26,828 nt of DNA from JAJKJG01 sp036386395 (lineage in GTDB: Bacteria; Pseudomonadota; Alphaproteobacteria; Rhizobiales; Beijerinckiaceae): NCBI GenBank assembly GCA_036386395.1, contig DASVVU010000191.1:1-26828 (forward strand). Direction: 5' to 3'. Positions 1 to 8,386 of the stretch are shown here, in pieces. The notes under the pieces were generated by a model. The model saw only the letters and a program-made list of their open reading frames with translations, was not told the DNA's origin and did no database searches. Each line of letters starts with the position of its first letter. Positions within the stretch are counted from its first letter, which is position 1. The translations under genes were made by a program, and so were the position numbers.

Positions 1-363
1 CGCGTCGAGCTCGTCCGCGCCGGCGGCGCACCGGCTGCGGCCGGTATCGTGCTCGACGGCGCGGACGCCGTGTGGCTCTGGCGCGCCGCCGCGCCGGACA
101 AGGTCCATGCCGACCGCCTCGCCGCCGCGGCCGCGGCGCGCGCCCGCCGCACCGGCAAGCAGCTGATGGTTGCGGCGGAGGTGCCCGTCTCGGAGGAGGC
201 CGCCGCGGCGCTCGGCCTCGAGCCCGTCGCGCTCGCCGACCTCCTCGTCTCGACCCGCCCCGGCCGCTCGCCCGCCGCCGCCGCGGTCCGCCTCAAGGCC
301 CGCATCGACCGCCGCCTGCGCCAGGCCGCCGCCGCAGGCCTGCAGCGCCTCGCGCGGGCTTAG
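1..363 (+). CDS. C-terminal part of an unrecognised Ala/Arg-rich protein (5' end outside window)
   Basis: The reading frame is open from base 1 and ends at the TAG at 361-363, so the gene begins upstream of the window; the GTG at 49 is probably only an internal valine. The visible 120 residues are rich in Ala and Arg, with a short hydrophobic stretch (GADAVWLWRAAAP) followed by helical, charged segments and a basic tail ending LQRLARA. I do not recognise the family. It is followed 42 bases later by the stop of the convergent acyl-CoA synthetase gene. High coding-type GC bias and the clean frame to the window edge support it being a real gene end. Confidence 0.6.
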   Translation, partial: RVELVRAGGAPAAAGIVLDGADAVWLWRAAAPDKVHADRLAAAAAARARRTGKQLMVAAEVPVSEEAAAALGLEPVALADLLVSTRPGRSPAAAAVRLKARIDRRLRQAAAAGLQRLARA

Positions 364-405
364 CCATCGCCTCTCCGGCCTGCGGGGAGTAGGTCGCGGA
401 AGCGC

Positions 406-2022
406 TTACGCCTCCTCCCGCAGGAGACGGCGGATGACCTTGCCGGTCGTGGTGAGCGGCAGGTTGCGGCGAAACGCGATCTCCCGCGGGTATTCGTGGG
501 CCGAGAGGCGGGCGCGCACGAAGCCTTGGATGTCGGAGGCGAGGGCGTCGGAGGGCTCATGGCCTTCCTTGAGGACCACGAAGGCCTTGACGATCTCGGT
601 GCGGACCGGGTCGGGCTTGCCGACCGCCGCCGCAAGCGCCACCGCCGGGTGGCGGATGAGGCAGTCCTCGATCTCGCCGGGGCCGATGCGATAGCCGGCC
701 GACGTGATGACATCGTCGTCGCGGCCGATGAAGCGGACATAGCCGTCCTCGTCGAGGGCGCCCTGGTCGCCGGTGGTCATCCAGTCGCCGATGAATTTCG
801 CCTCGGTTGCGCCGGGCTTGTTCCAGTACGACAGGAACATCACGGGATCGGGCCGCGCGACGGCGATCTGGCCGAGCTCGCCGGGTTCGCACCGCGCGCC
901 GTTATCGCGGATCACCGCCACCCCGTGCCCCGGCACCGGGCGGCCGATGGCGCCGGCCTTGGCGACCCCGATCGCGGCGCAGGAGGAGAGCACGAGGTTG
1001 CACTCCGTCTGGCCGTAGAACTCGTTGATGGTGAGGCCGAGGGCCTCCCGGCCCCAGGCGAAGGTCTCGGCGCCGAGCGCCTCGCCGCCGGAGGCGACCG
1101 TGCGCAGCCTCAAGTCGAAACGCCCGCGCGGGTTCGGCACGGTGCGCAGCATGCGCAACGCGGTCGGCGGCACGAAGGTGTTGCGCACGCCCATGTCGGC
1201 CATCAGCCGGAAGGCCTCCTCGGGGTCGAACTTCTCGGACTTGCGCGCCACCACCGGCACGCCGAAGTGGAGGCCCGGCAGGAGCACGTTGAGGAGGCCG
1301 CCGGCCCAGGCCCAGTCGGCCGGGGTCCAGAGCCGATCGCCGGCCTGCGGCAGGAATTCGTGCGGCATCTGCACGCCGGGAAGGTGTCCGAGGAGCACCC
1401 GGTGGGCGTGCAGCGCCCCCTTCGGCGGCCCGGTCGTGCCCGAGGTGTAGATCATCATGGCGGGATCGTCCGCCGCCGTGTCGACGGGGACGAAGTCGGG
1501 GCTTGCGCGCTCCATGACTTGCGCCAGCCCCTCGGCCGCGCCGTCCGGTCCGTCGGCCGAGATCACCACTTGAAGGGCCGGCACGTCGGCGCGGATCTGC
1601 GCGAGCTTCGCGAGGCCAGCGGCGTTCGTGACGAGCGCCTTGGCGCCGGCGTCGTTGAGGCGGTAGGCGATGGCGTCGATGCCGAACAGCGCCGCGAGCG
1701 GCAGCGCGATCGCGCCGAGCTTGTAGAGCGCGACGTGCGCGACCGCCACCGCCGGCCCCTGCGGCAACAGGATCGCGACCCGGTCCCCGCGCGCGATCCC
1801 GCGGGCCCGGAGCGCATCGCTGAGCCGGTTCGAGCGCTCCCGCAGCTCGCCGTAGGTGAGGTCCGTGACGCGCCCGTCCGCGGCGACGTCGAGGACGGCG
1901 GCGCGCCCGGGCTCGCGCGCCGCCCAGCGGTCGCACACGTCGACGCCGATGTTGTAACGCTCCGGAATCCGCCAGCGGAACGCGGCGACGAGGCTGTCGT
2001 AGTCGGCGGCGGGGGCGAGCAT
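406..2022 (-). CDS. AMP-forming acyl-CoA synthetase (ANL superfamily, acetyl/medium-chain type)
   Basis: A 538-residue cytoplasmic enzyme expected to activate a carboxylic acid as acyl-AMP and transfer it to CoA. The ANL motifs are in order: phosphate loop IYTSGTTGPPKG near residue 190, NEFYGQTE near 335, TGD near 415, and the C-terminal TTTGKVIRR, whose Lys528 is the expected catalytic lysine. Length fits the acyl-CoA synthetase families. The N-terminus has the YNIGVDVCDRWA segment seen in AcsM/AcsA-like enzymes. The ATG at 2022 is the first methionine, but no clear Shine-Dalgarno precedes it. The substrate-binding protein gene ends 33 bases upstream on the same strand, so the two may be co-transcribed; the imported ligand could then be related to the acid activated here, which is inference. 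Substrate cannot be read from sequence. Confidence 0.9.
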   Translation of the reverse strand: MLAPAADYDSLVAAFRWRIPERYNIGVDVCDRWAAREPGRAAVLDVAADGRVTDLTYGELRERSNRLSDALRARGIARGDRVAILLPQGPAVAVAHVALYKLGAIALPLAALFGIDAIAYRLNDAGAKALVTNAAGLAKLAQIRADVPALQVVISADGPDGAAEGLAQVMERASPDFVPVDTAADDPAMMIYTSGTTGPPKGALHAHRVLLGHLPGVQMPHEFLPQAGDRLWTPADWAWAGGLLNVLLPGLHFGVPVVARKSEKFDPEEAFRLMADMGVRNTFVPPTALRMLRTVPNPRGRFDLRLRTVASGGEALGAETFAWGREALGLTINEFYGQTECNLVLSSCAAIGVAKAGAIGRPVPGHGVAVIRDNGARCEPGELGQIAVARPDPVMFLSYWNKPGATEAKFIGDWMTTGDQGALDEDGYVRFIGRDDDVITSAGYRIGPGEIEDCLIRHPAVALAAAVGKPDPVRTEIVKAFVVLKEGHEPSDALASDIQGFVRARLSAHEYPREIAFRRNLPLTTTGKVIRRLLREEA

Positions 2023-2055
2023 GGCGGGCGGCTTAGCAGAGCGCTGGAGGAGGGG

Positions 2056-3102
2056 CTAATCCACCTTCCGCTCCTCGGGCGGCGGCAGGAAGCGGTCGTC
2101 GAAGACGTCTTCCACCTTCGGCCTGTTCTTGTAGGGGAAGGCGAGGCCGATCTGGTCGAGGGCGCGCTCGAAGCGGGCGTGGTCGATGCGGCCGACGCCG
2201 TTCTCCTTCACCCACGGCGTGAGGACGTTCTGCCTGAGCACCATATCGAGCCGCTCGAGCTCCACGTCGCGGCGGGCGACCTCGTTCCGGCGGATCACCG
2301 TTTCGACGGCGGCGGCGGGGTCGGCGGTCGCGTCGCGCAACCCCTTCACGAGCGCGCGAAGGAAGCCGCGCACGGCCTCGGGCTTCTCGGCCGCGAATTT
2401 TTGGCTCACCAGGATGGCGTTGCCGTAGAGCTCGAGGCCGTGGTCGCTCATGTTCATTACGACGATGTCGTCCGCCGGCACGCCGCGGGCCTTGAGGCCG
2501 ACGGCGGCCGTCATAGCGTAGCCGAACACCGCGTCGACCTCGCCTTGCGCGAGGAGCGGCTCGCGCACGGGGAAGCCGACGGTCTCGATGCGGATCGCCC
2601 ACTCGCGCTCGTCGATGCCGTTCAGGGCCCGGAACACCGGCCACTGGGCGAAGGCCGCATCCTGCGCCGGGGCCCCGAGCCGGCGACGCCTGAGGCTCGA
2701 CACCGTCTCGGCGACGCCGCGGCTGCGGCGCCCGACGATGGCAAAGGGCGGGCGGTCGTGCACCATCATCACGGCCTTGACGCCAGCGGCGGCCGGGTTC
2801 TCGTCGCGCAGGCGCACCAAAGAATTCACGTCGCCGAAGCCGATGTCGTAGGCGCCGGAGGCGACGCGCCCGACGGGCTCGCGCGAGCCCGCCGCCGGCT
2901 CGATCGTCACGTCGAGCCCCTCGGCCTTGAAGTACCCCTTGTCGAGGGCAAGCGTGAACGGCGCCGCCGGTCCCTCGAAACGCCAGTCGAGAGAAAAGCG
3001 CACCGCCGTCTGCGCCGCCGCTCCCGGAGCACCGAACCCGAGCGCAGCGAGCCCCGCTCCCGCCACGAGGAGCCGGCGCGTCGGGGCGAGGGGCAGGGGC
3101 AT
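2056..3102 (-). CDS. ABC-transporter substrate-binding protein, NMT1/THI5-like
   Basis: A periplasmic solute-binding protein of 348 residues. I start it at the ATG at 3102, not the more upstream 3243, because residues 1-30 then form a signal peptide (PTRRLLVAGAGLAALG, cleavage near GAAA-QT). The adjacent arginines make Tat export possible. The mature part has the NMT1/SsuA-like pattern: SLDWRFEGPAAPFTLALDKG, then a GYFKAEGLDV segment and IGFGDVNSLVRLRDENP. Such proteins bind pyrimidine precursors, sulfonates, nitrate or related small molecules. No permease or ATPase gene is adjacent, so it must use a transporter encoded elsewhere. Its C-terminal end, DDRFLPPPEERKVD, is clean. The acyl-CoA synthetase gene follows on the same strand. 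Confidence 0.85.
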   Translation of the reverse strand: MPLPLAPTRRLLVAGAGLAALGFGAPGAAAQTAVRFSLDWRFEGPAAPFTLALDKGYFKAEGLDVTIEPAAGSREPVGRVASGAYDIGFGDVNSLVRLRDENPAAAGVKAVMMVHDRPPFAIVGRRSRGVAETVSSLRRRRLGAPAQDAAFAQWPVFRALNGIDEREWAIRIETVGFPVREPLLAQGEVDAVFGYAMTAAVGLKARGVPADDIVVMNMSDHGLELYGNAILVSQKFAAEKPEAVRGFLRALVKGLRDATADPAAAVETVIRRNEVARRDVELERLDMVLRQNVLTPWVKENGVGRIDHARFERALDQIGLAFPYKNRPKVEDVFDDRFLPPPEERKVD

Positions 3103-3245
3103 CGGGGCACTCCGGACGAACGCGAAAAGCGGCCGAGGGGCCGCTGGCGCTCCCGAGCGCCGCAATCCTCGCGCCGTCCGCCGCAATGCACCCGGAAAGC
3201 CGCCGAGGGTCAACCCGCGGCGTCGCCATGTCGGCACCCGCAAAC

Positions 3246-3274
3246 TTGAAACGGGCCCGCCACCCGGCTACAGG
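3246..3274 (+). promoter_or_regulatory. Sigma-70-type promoter of tRNA-Gly
   Basis: TTGAAA at 3246-3251 and TACAGG at 3269-3274 are separated by 17 bases. The predicted start near 3281 leaves a leader of about five bases before the tRNA at 3286. Spacing and placement support it; no experiment is implied. Confidence 0.55.
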
Positions 3275-3285
3275 TCATCGCGTTT

Positions 3286-3360
3286 GCGGGCGTAGTTCAG
3301 TGGTAGAACGTCAGCTTCCCAAGCTGAATGTCGTCGGTTCGATCCCGATCGCCCGCTCCA
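3286..3360 (+). tRNA. tRNA-Gly (anticodon CCC)
   Basis: A complete cloverleaf can be folded by hand. The acceptor stem GCGGGCG pairs with CGCCCGC (3286-3292 with 3350-3356), the D stem is GTTC/GAAC, the anticodon stem is TCAGC/GCTGA around the loop TTCCCAA, and the T arm is GTCGG-TTCGATC-CCGAT. The anticodon is at 3318-3320, CCC, reading GGG codons. Discriminator T and an encoded CCA close the gene at 3360. It stands alone, with a promoter just upstream and the sensor kinase gene 140 bases downstream; I see no T-rich terminator after it. Confidence 0.96.
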
Positions 3361-3499
3361 TCGCACGCCGAGATTGAAGTCCGACAGGAAGCGACCCTGG
3401 TAGCGTGCAGCAGGCTGGCTCGGCCGTTGCGCTTGCGATCCTGGACTTTCCCTCAACCCCCCTGTCTACTTCCCCGATTCGTGCGGGGATGCGGCCTCA

Positions 3500-5563
3500 T
3501 TGCGCCGGCGCCTGATCCTTCTGGCCCTTGCGGCCCTGCTTCCGCTCGGGGCGCTCGTCGCGGGGCTCGCGGCGGTGTCGCTGCGCCAGCAGCAGGACGC
3601 GATGCGGGCCGAGGCGGTCAGGCAGGTGGCCGACATCCTCGACCGGGTCGAGCGAGAGCTCTACACCCAGATCGAGCTCCTGAAGGTGCTCGCCCAGTCG
3701 CCGACCCTCGACGGCGATCGGCCGGACCTCAAGACCTTCCACGAGGTCGCCTCGCGCTTCCAGCGCGAGCGGCCGTTGTGGAACCGGGTCAACCTCGCCG
3801 ACCTCGACGGCCGGCAGATCCTCAACACCTCGGTGCCGTTCGGATCGCCGCTGCCGCAGGTGATCGACGCCGAGGGCTATCGGCGCGTCATCGAGACCAA
3901 AGCGCCGGTCATCGGCGACCTCGCCGGCCCGGGGCCGCTCCTCCCCGACAGCCGCCCCCGGGTGAGCTTCCGGGTCCCGGTCATCCGCGACGGCCAGGTG
4001 CGCTACGTTCTCACCACGACGGTGTCGCCGGAGCGCCTCTCGGAGCTCGCGGCCCCCTCGGGGCTGCCCTTGGCGTGGCTGCCTTTCGTGGTCGACGGCG
4101 CGGGCCGCATCGTCGCCTCGCCGCGCTCGCCTGCCTCCATCGGCGAGCGGACGAGCGACGAGGCCCTCAAGGCCCGGGCCTCCGGAGCAGACGGCGTTTA
4201 CGACGGCCGCAGGCTCGACGGCACCCCGACCAAGGCGGCGTTCCGGAAATCCGAGCGCACCGGCTGGTCGGCCCACCTCGCGATCCCGCTCGATCTCTAC
4301 AACGCCCCGCTGACGCGCTCCCTGTGGACGCTCGCCGCCGCAGGCCTTTCGGCGCTCTCGCTCACCCTCGTTTTCGTCGTGCTGATGCGTCGGGAGGTGC
4401 GAGCCGCGCGCCAGGAGGCGACCTTGGGCGAGCGGGCAAGCCGCATGGAGGCGCTCGGGCGCATGACCGGCGGCGTCGCGCACGACTTCAACAACCTCCT
4501 CATGGTGATCCTGGGCAACCTCGAGATGCTGCAGCGCCGGGTGCAAGCGCCGAACCTCGACCGCTACGTCGCCTCGATCCGCAAGGCCGCCGAGAGGGGC
4601 ACGCATCTGACCCGCGAACTCCTGTCGTTCTCCCGTGGCGAGGCGGCCCAGGCCGAGGCCTTCGACCTCGTCGAGCGCGTCCGCAACGTGCTTACGATGC
4701 TGCGCCAGTCGCTGCGCGGCGACATCTCGGTCATGCTCGACCTCGCGCCGGGGCCGCTGCCGGTGCGGATCGACCCGATCGGGCTCGATCTCGCGATCCT
4801 CAACGTCGCCGTCAACGCCCGCGATGCCATGCCGGAGGGCGGCGTGCTGCGCATCAGTGCCCGGCGCGCGCCATTTCCGGATCGCTCCGGCCGGCGCGGG
4901 ATCGCGCTGTCGATCTCTGACACCGGCAGCGGCGTTCCGGAAGAAGCGCTGCCGCACGTATTCGAGCCGTTCTTCACCACGAAGGAGGTCGGCAAGGGCA
5001 CGGGGCTCGGTCTGTCCCAGGTCTACGGCTTCGCCAAGGCGGCGGGCGGGCTCGCCGACATCGAGAGCAAGGTCGGGCGCGGCACCACGGTGACGATCTA
5101 CCTGCCGGAAGCCGACGCCGGCGCGGCTGGGACCGATCCCAAGGCCGCCGACGCGCCGCGGGAGCCGGCGCCTATGGCGCGCGTACGCGTGCTCCTCGTC
5201 GACGACAACGCCGAGGTCCGCACCGTCGCGGCCGACTTCCTGGCCGAGGAGGGCTTTGCGGTGCGCGAGGCCGCGAACGCCCGCGAGGCTCTCGACCTCC
5301 TGGAGCGCGAGGGCGCCGACGTGCTCGTGTCGGACATCGTCATGCCGGGGCCCCTCGACGGGTTCGCGCTTGCCCAGGAAGCGCGCCGGCGCTGGCCGAA
5401 CCTGCCCGTGCTCCTCGCCTCCGGCTACGCGGCCTCGGCCGCGCGGGCGCCGGAGCTCGGCTTCACGGTGCTGACGAAGCCATTCCGCATGGAAGACCTC
5501 GGCGACGCCGTCCGCCGCGCTGCCAATGCCACGCGGCCTGCGGCGGTGGAGGGCGCCGGCTGA
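3500..5563 (+). CDS. Hybrid sensor histidine kinase with C-terminal receiver domain
   Basis: A 687-residue inner-membrane signalling protein. The first helix (about 4-27) and a second (about 275-296) bracket an extracytoplasmic sensor of roughly 245 residues, probably a Cache-like fold. The kinase core follows: GGVAHDFNNLL with phospho-acceptor His328, the N box LNVAVNARDAMPEGG, then DTGSGVP and GKGTGLGLSQVYGF. The receiver has the acidic pair Asp568-Asp569, phospho-acceptor Asp612 in SDIVMPG, and Lys660. The start is a TTG at 3500; no in-frame ATG occurs until residue 35, inside the sensor, and starting there would remove the first membrane helix. It is convergent with a paralogue, with 12 bases between the stops. 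Ligand and output are unknown. Confidence 0.88.
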   Translation: MRRRLILLALAALLPLGALVAGLAAVSLRQQQDAMRAEAVRQVADILDRVERELYTQIELLKVLAQSPTLDGDRPDLKTFHEVASRFQRERPLWNRVNLADLDGRQILNTSVPFGSPLPQVIDAEGYRRVIETKAPVIGDLAGPGPLLPDSRPRVSFRVPVIRDGQVRYVLTTTVSPERLSELAAPSGLPLAWLPFVVDGAGRIVASPRSPASIGERTSDEALKARASGADGVYDGRRLDGTPTKAAFRKSERTGWSAHLAIPLDLYNAPLTRSLWTLAAAGLSALSLTLVFVVLMRREVRAARQEATLGERASRMEALGRMTGGVAHDFNNLLMVILGNLEMLQRRVQAPNLDRYVASIRKAAERGTHLTRELLSFSRGEAAQAEAFDLVERVRNVLTMLRQSLRGDISVMLDLAPGPLPVRIDPIGLDLAILNVAVNARDAMPEGGVLRISARRAPFPDRSGRRGIALSISDTGSGVPEEALPHVFEPFFTTKEVGKGTGLGLSQVYGFAKAAGGLADIESKVGRGTTVTIYLPEADAGAAGTDPKAADAPREPAPMARVRVLLVDDNAEVRTVAADFLAEEGFAVREAANAREALDLLEREGADVLVSDIVMPGPLDGFALAQEARRRWPNLPVLLASGYAASAARAPELGFTVLTKPFRMEDLGDAVRRAANATRPAAVEGAG

Positions 5564-5575
5564 CGCGCCGCGCCC

Positions 5576-7747
5576 TCACTCGCCGGCCTTGACCAGACAC
5601 TCCCGCATGCTCCGCACCGCCGCCGCGATCTTCGCCGCCGTGTAGGGTTTGGGGATGATCGTGAAGGCCTTGCCGGCGCCTTCCTGGACGGCGTGGCTGT
5701 AGCCGGTGGCGAGGAGGACGGGCAAGTCGGGGCGAATCTCGCGCAGGCGGTAGGCGAGGTCGATGCCGCTCATGCCGCCGGGCATGACGACGTCCGAGAA
5801 CACGAGGTCGAAGCGCTGCCCGGCCTCGATCAGGTCGAGGGCCGCGCTCGCCCGCGCGACCGAGGTGACCCGCCAGCCGAGCTCCTCCAGGCACTCCCGC
5901 GCGACCTCGGCGACCTCGGCGTTATCCTCGACGAGGAGGACGCTGCCTTCGCTCCTTTCAGCTTTGGCCGGTGCGGCCTCGGGAGGTGCGATGTCGCGCA
6001 AGCCCGCGTCCCCGGACGCGCGCGGGAGATAAAGGGTGACGGTCGTGCCCGCGCCGACGGCGCTCGCGGCCGTGGCGGTCCCGCCGGACTGGGTCGCGAA
6101 GCCGTAGACCTGGGAGAGGCCGAGGCCCGTCCCTTTGCCGACTTCCTTCGTGGTGAAGAACGGCTCGAAGATGCGGGGCAGCACGTCGGGCGCGATGCCC
6201 GATCCCGTGTCGCGGACCGCGATCGCGACGAACGCGCCCTCGAGCCCCGTCGCGTCGCCCTCGCCAAGGATGGCGTTGCGGGCCGCAATCGTCAGCGTCC
6301 CGCCGGCCGGCATTGCGTCGCGGGCGTTCACGGCGACGTTGAGGAGCGCGAGCTCGAACTCGCCCGGATCGACCGCGACCGGCCAGACGCCCGGCGCGAC
6401 CTCGAGCGCGACCTGGATGTCGCCGCGCAGCGAGCTCTCCAGCATGTGGCGCAGCTTCGGCAGGCGCTGGGCGAGGTCGAGGACGACGGGCTCGTGCGCC
6501 TGCCGACGCGAGAACGAGAGCAGCTGCCGGGTCAGGTTCTCGCCGCGCCGCGCCGCCATGGCGATGGCGTCGAGCGAGCGCTTGTGCCGCGGGTCCGGAA
6601 GCTCCTTCGCGAGGCGGTCGACGTGGCCGCCGATCACCATCAGCAGGTTGTTGAAGTCGTGCGCGACGCCGCCGGTGAGCTGCCCCATGGCCTCGAGCCG
6701 CTGCGCCTGCTTGAGGGCGGCCTCGGCCGCCTCCCGGCGCTCGGCCTCGGCGTAGAAGCGGGCGGTGCGGCGCAGCGCCAGGAGGCTGATCATGAACAGG
6801 AGCACGGTCGCCGGGATGCCGAAGACGAGATGGCTCGCCATGGCGCCGAGCCACTCGTTGCGGACGGCGGCGGTCTCGAGCCCAGCCTGGACGTAGACCG
6901 GATAGGCGGGAAGCTTGCGGTAGCCGATCCGCCGCTCGACGCCATCGACCTGGGAGGTCGCCAGGAAGATGCCGGCCTCCGGCCGGGTCGCGATCGCCCG
7001 CCCGAAGACGCTGTCCGGAGTGAGACGCTGCGGCCGCTCGTCGGGCGAGGGATAGCGGGCCAGGAAGGTGCCGTCCGCCCGGATCAGGCTCGCCTGGAAG
7101 GCGAGGCCCTTGCCGAGGCGGGCGTAGAAGCTCTTGATCTCCCGCGGCAGGACCGAGACCGCCGTCACCCCGGCAAAGCCCCCGTCGGGCGCCGGCCGGC
7201 GGCGGCTGACGTTGAAGAAGTAGGTGGTCGAGACGCGGGGGACCAGGACCTCGCCGATGTAGGTGCCGGCGTCGCCCTTGGCGTGAACCTTGAAGTAGTC
7301 CCGGTCCGAGAAATCGACGGTTCGGGGCGCCGGCAGGTCCGCGGTCGAGATCAGGAGACGGCCGTCGCGGTCGAAGACCAGGATGGCGCCGATCTCGGGC
7401 AGCCCGTCGTGGAGCTGCTTCAGGCGGGCGTGGAACCGCGCCTCGCCGGCGCGGATCTCGTCGTCGGAAAACCCGCGCAGCGTCTCGTCTGCCGTCTCGA
7501 TCGCGAGATCGACCGTCTCGAAGACCTTGAGAGCGTGCTCCTGGAGGACGTCGAGGGTGCGCTCGATGCGCTCGTCCGCGCCGGTCCACGCGGCCCGGTG
7601 GGTGATGAAGCTGGCATAGGCGAACAGGAGAAACGGAAAGACGAGCGAGGCCGCGATGAGCAATCGCAGGAAGCGGATCGCGGAGGCGCTGTCGCGCGAT
7701 TGCATTCGGGCGTTCTTGGGCCTGATTCCGTACACAACTCGTCGCAT
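5576..7747 (-). CDS. Hybrid sensor histidine kinase with C-terminal receiver domain (paralogue of the 3500-5563 gene)
   Basis: A 723-residue membrane-bound kinase. Helix one (about 28-48) and helix two (about 305-327) enclose a periplasmic double-Cache-like sensor, with the pattern SDRDYFKVHAKGDAGTYIGE near residue 140. The kinase core is nearly the same as in its convergent neighbour: GGVAHDFNNLLMVIGGH with His363, LNVAVNARDAMPAGG, DTGSGIAP, and GKGTGLGLSQVYGF. The receiver carries phospho-acceptor Asp652 in SDVVMPG, and the end is IIPKPYTAAKI. The first ATG is at 7747; Met15 at 7705 is an alternative start and neither has a strong ribosome site. The sensor halves of the two kinases differ much more than the kinase halves, suggesting duplication followed by a change of input. 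Confidence 0.88.
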   Translation of the reverse strand: MRRVVYGIRPKNARMQSRDSASAIRFLRLLIAASLVFPFLLFAYASFITHRAAWTGADERIERTLDVLQEHALKVFETVDLAIETADETLRGFSDDEIRAGEARFHARLKQLHDGLPEIGAILVFDRDGRLLISTADLPAPRTVDFSDRDYFKVHAKGDAGTYIGEVLVPRVSTTYFFNVSRRRPAPDGGFAGVTAVSVLPREIKSFYARLGKGLAFQASLIRADGTFLARYPSPDERPQRLTPDSVFGRAIATRPEAGIFLATSQVDGVERRIGYRKLPAYPVYVQAGLETAAVRNEWLGAMASHLVFGIPATVLLFMISLLALRRTARFYAEAERREAAEAALKQAQRLEAMGQLTGGVAHDFNNLLMVIGGHVDRLAKELPDPRHKRSLDAIAMAARRGENLTRQLLSFSRRQAHEPVVLDLAQRLPKLRHMLESSLRGDIQVALEVAPGVWPVAVDPGEFELALLNVAVNARDAMPAGGTLTIAARNAILGEGDATGLEGAFVAIAVRDTGSGIAPDVLPRIFEPFFTTKEVGKGTGLGLSQVYGFATQSGGTATAASAVGAGTTVTLYLPRASGDAGLRDIAPPEAAPAKAERSEGSVLLVEDNAEVAEVARECLEELGWRVTSVARASAALDLIEAGQRFDLVFSDVVMPGGMSGIDLAYRLREIRPDLPVLLATGYSHAVQEGAGKAFTIIPKPYTAAKIAAAVRSMRECLVKAGE

Positions 7748-7850
7748 GGAGGTGACGAAACGGCAACTGGCGGCGGCCGAGGCGACACGGGACGCACGCT
7801 CGTGCTAAGCTTCAAGGCTTGGGGGGCGGCACTCCATCCGGAGGACGCCC

Positions 7851-8060
7851 ATGAGACCCTTCGTCATGGCAGCGGCGCTCGCCGCCTTCATCGTCCCGAC
7901 TTGCGCATCCGCGCAAGCGCCGGCCCGCTCCGCCAAGGCCGAAGCCTGCCGGGCCGAAGCCCAGAGCCGCCTCAGGGTCGGCAAGACCGCCGGCAGCAAC
8001 AGGGTGGCGGTCATCAACCAGCGCAGGGCCTACTGGCGCGAATGCATGCGGCGGGCGTGA
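7851..8060 (+). CDS. Small secreted protein with two mature cysteines
   Basis: A 69-residue protein of unknown function. A signal peptide is clear (MRPFVMAAALAAFIVP, cleavage near ASAQA). The mature part is about 47 residues, highly basic, with one Cys near its start (EACRAEAQ) and one near its end (WRECMRRA), so a single disulfide is plausible. The ribosome site CGGAGGA lies about six bases before the ATG. It is convergent with another small secreted protein; the two stops are six bases apart. The family is not recognised. Confidence 0.7.
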   Translation: MRPFVMAAALAAFIVPTCASAQAPARSAKAEACRAEAQSRLRVGKTAGSNRVAVINQRRAYWRECMRRA

Positions 8061-8066
8061 AGAGGA

Positions 8067-8330
8067 CTACCGGGCCGGCCGATCGCGCCGCCGCGCAGTG
8101 CCGTACGGGTCGCCGACCTGGAGGTTGAGGGAGCCAAGGCCGCTCTTGCGGTCCTCGATCAGGTCGGCGCAGAGACTGTCCGGGACGGACACGACCGGGC
8201 TCCTGGCCCGCGTTCCGGACTGCGCTTCGACGACCTCGGCGAAGGTGAAGGCGTTCTCGCCGCAGTCCTTGGTGTTGGCGGCGGCGGGCGAGGCCGCGAG
8301 GACGAAGAGGGCGAGGAACGCGGTGCGCAT
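8067..8330 (-). CDS. Small secreted protein, unrecognised family
   Basis: An 87-residue protein starting at the ATG at 8330, chosen because GGAG sits eight bases upstream; a GTG at 8339 would add three residues. Residues 1-19 are a signal peptide (MRTAFLALFVLAASPAAA). The mature part has Cys near its start (TKDCGENAF) and again in DSLCADLIEDR, with the string FAEVVEAQSGTRARSPVVSV between them. The last ten residues are strongly basic. Two cysteines suggest a disulfide in the periplasm. No function can be assigned. Confidence 0.65.
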   Translation of the reverse strand: MRTAFLALFVLAASPAAANTKDCGENAFTFAEVVEAQSGTRARSPVVSVPDSLCADLIEDRKSGLGSLNLQVGDPYGTARRRDRPAR

Positions 8331-8386
8331 GACGGCCACTCCGGACGGCGGAGCAGCATAGCCGATCTGTCCTTAAGCGGCGTGCG

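Noticed and set aside
3128..3145. Hairpin AGCGGCC-GAGG-GGCCGCT
   Set aside because: Perfect stem but no T tract on either strand, in very GC-rich DNA where such stems occur by chance.
496..3249. Very long plus-strand open frame (917 codons) opposite the synthetase and binding-protein genes
   Set aside because: It lies antisense to two genes with clear family motifs; its Arg/His/Gly-rich content is the usual mirror of high-GC codon bias.
3268..3456. 62-codon minus-strand frame over the tRNA
   Set aside because: It is the well-known spurious translation across a tRNA gene.
5693..8128. 811-codon plus-strand open frame opposite the second hybrid kinase
   Set aside because: Antisense shadow of a gene with full kinase and receiver motifs; no recognisable domain.
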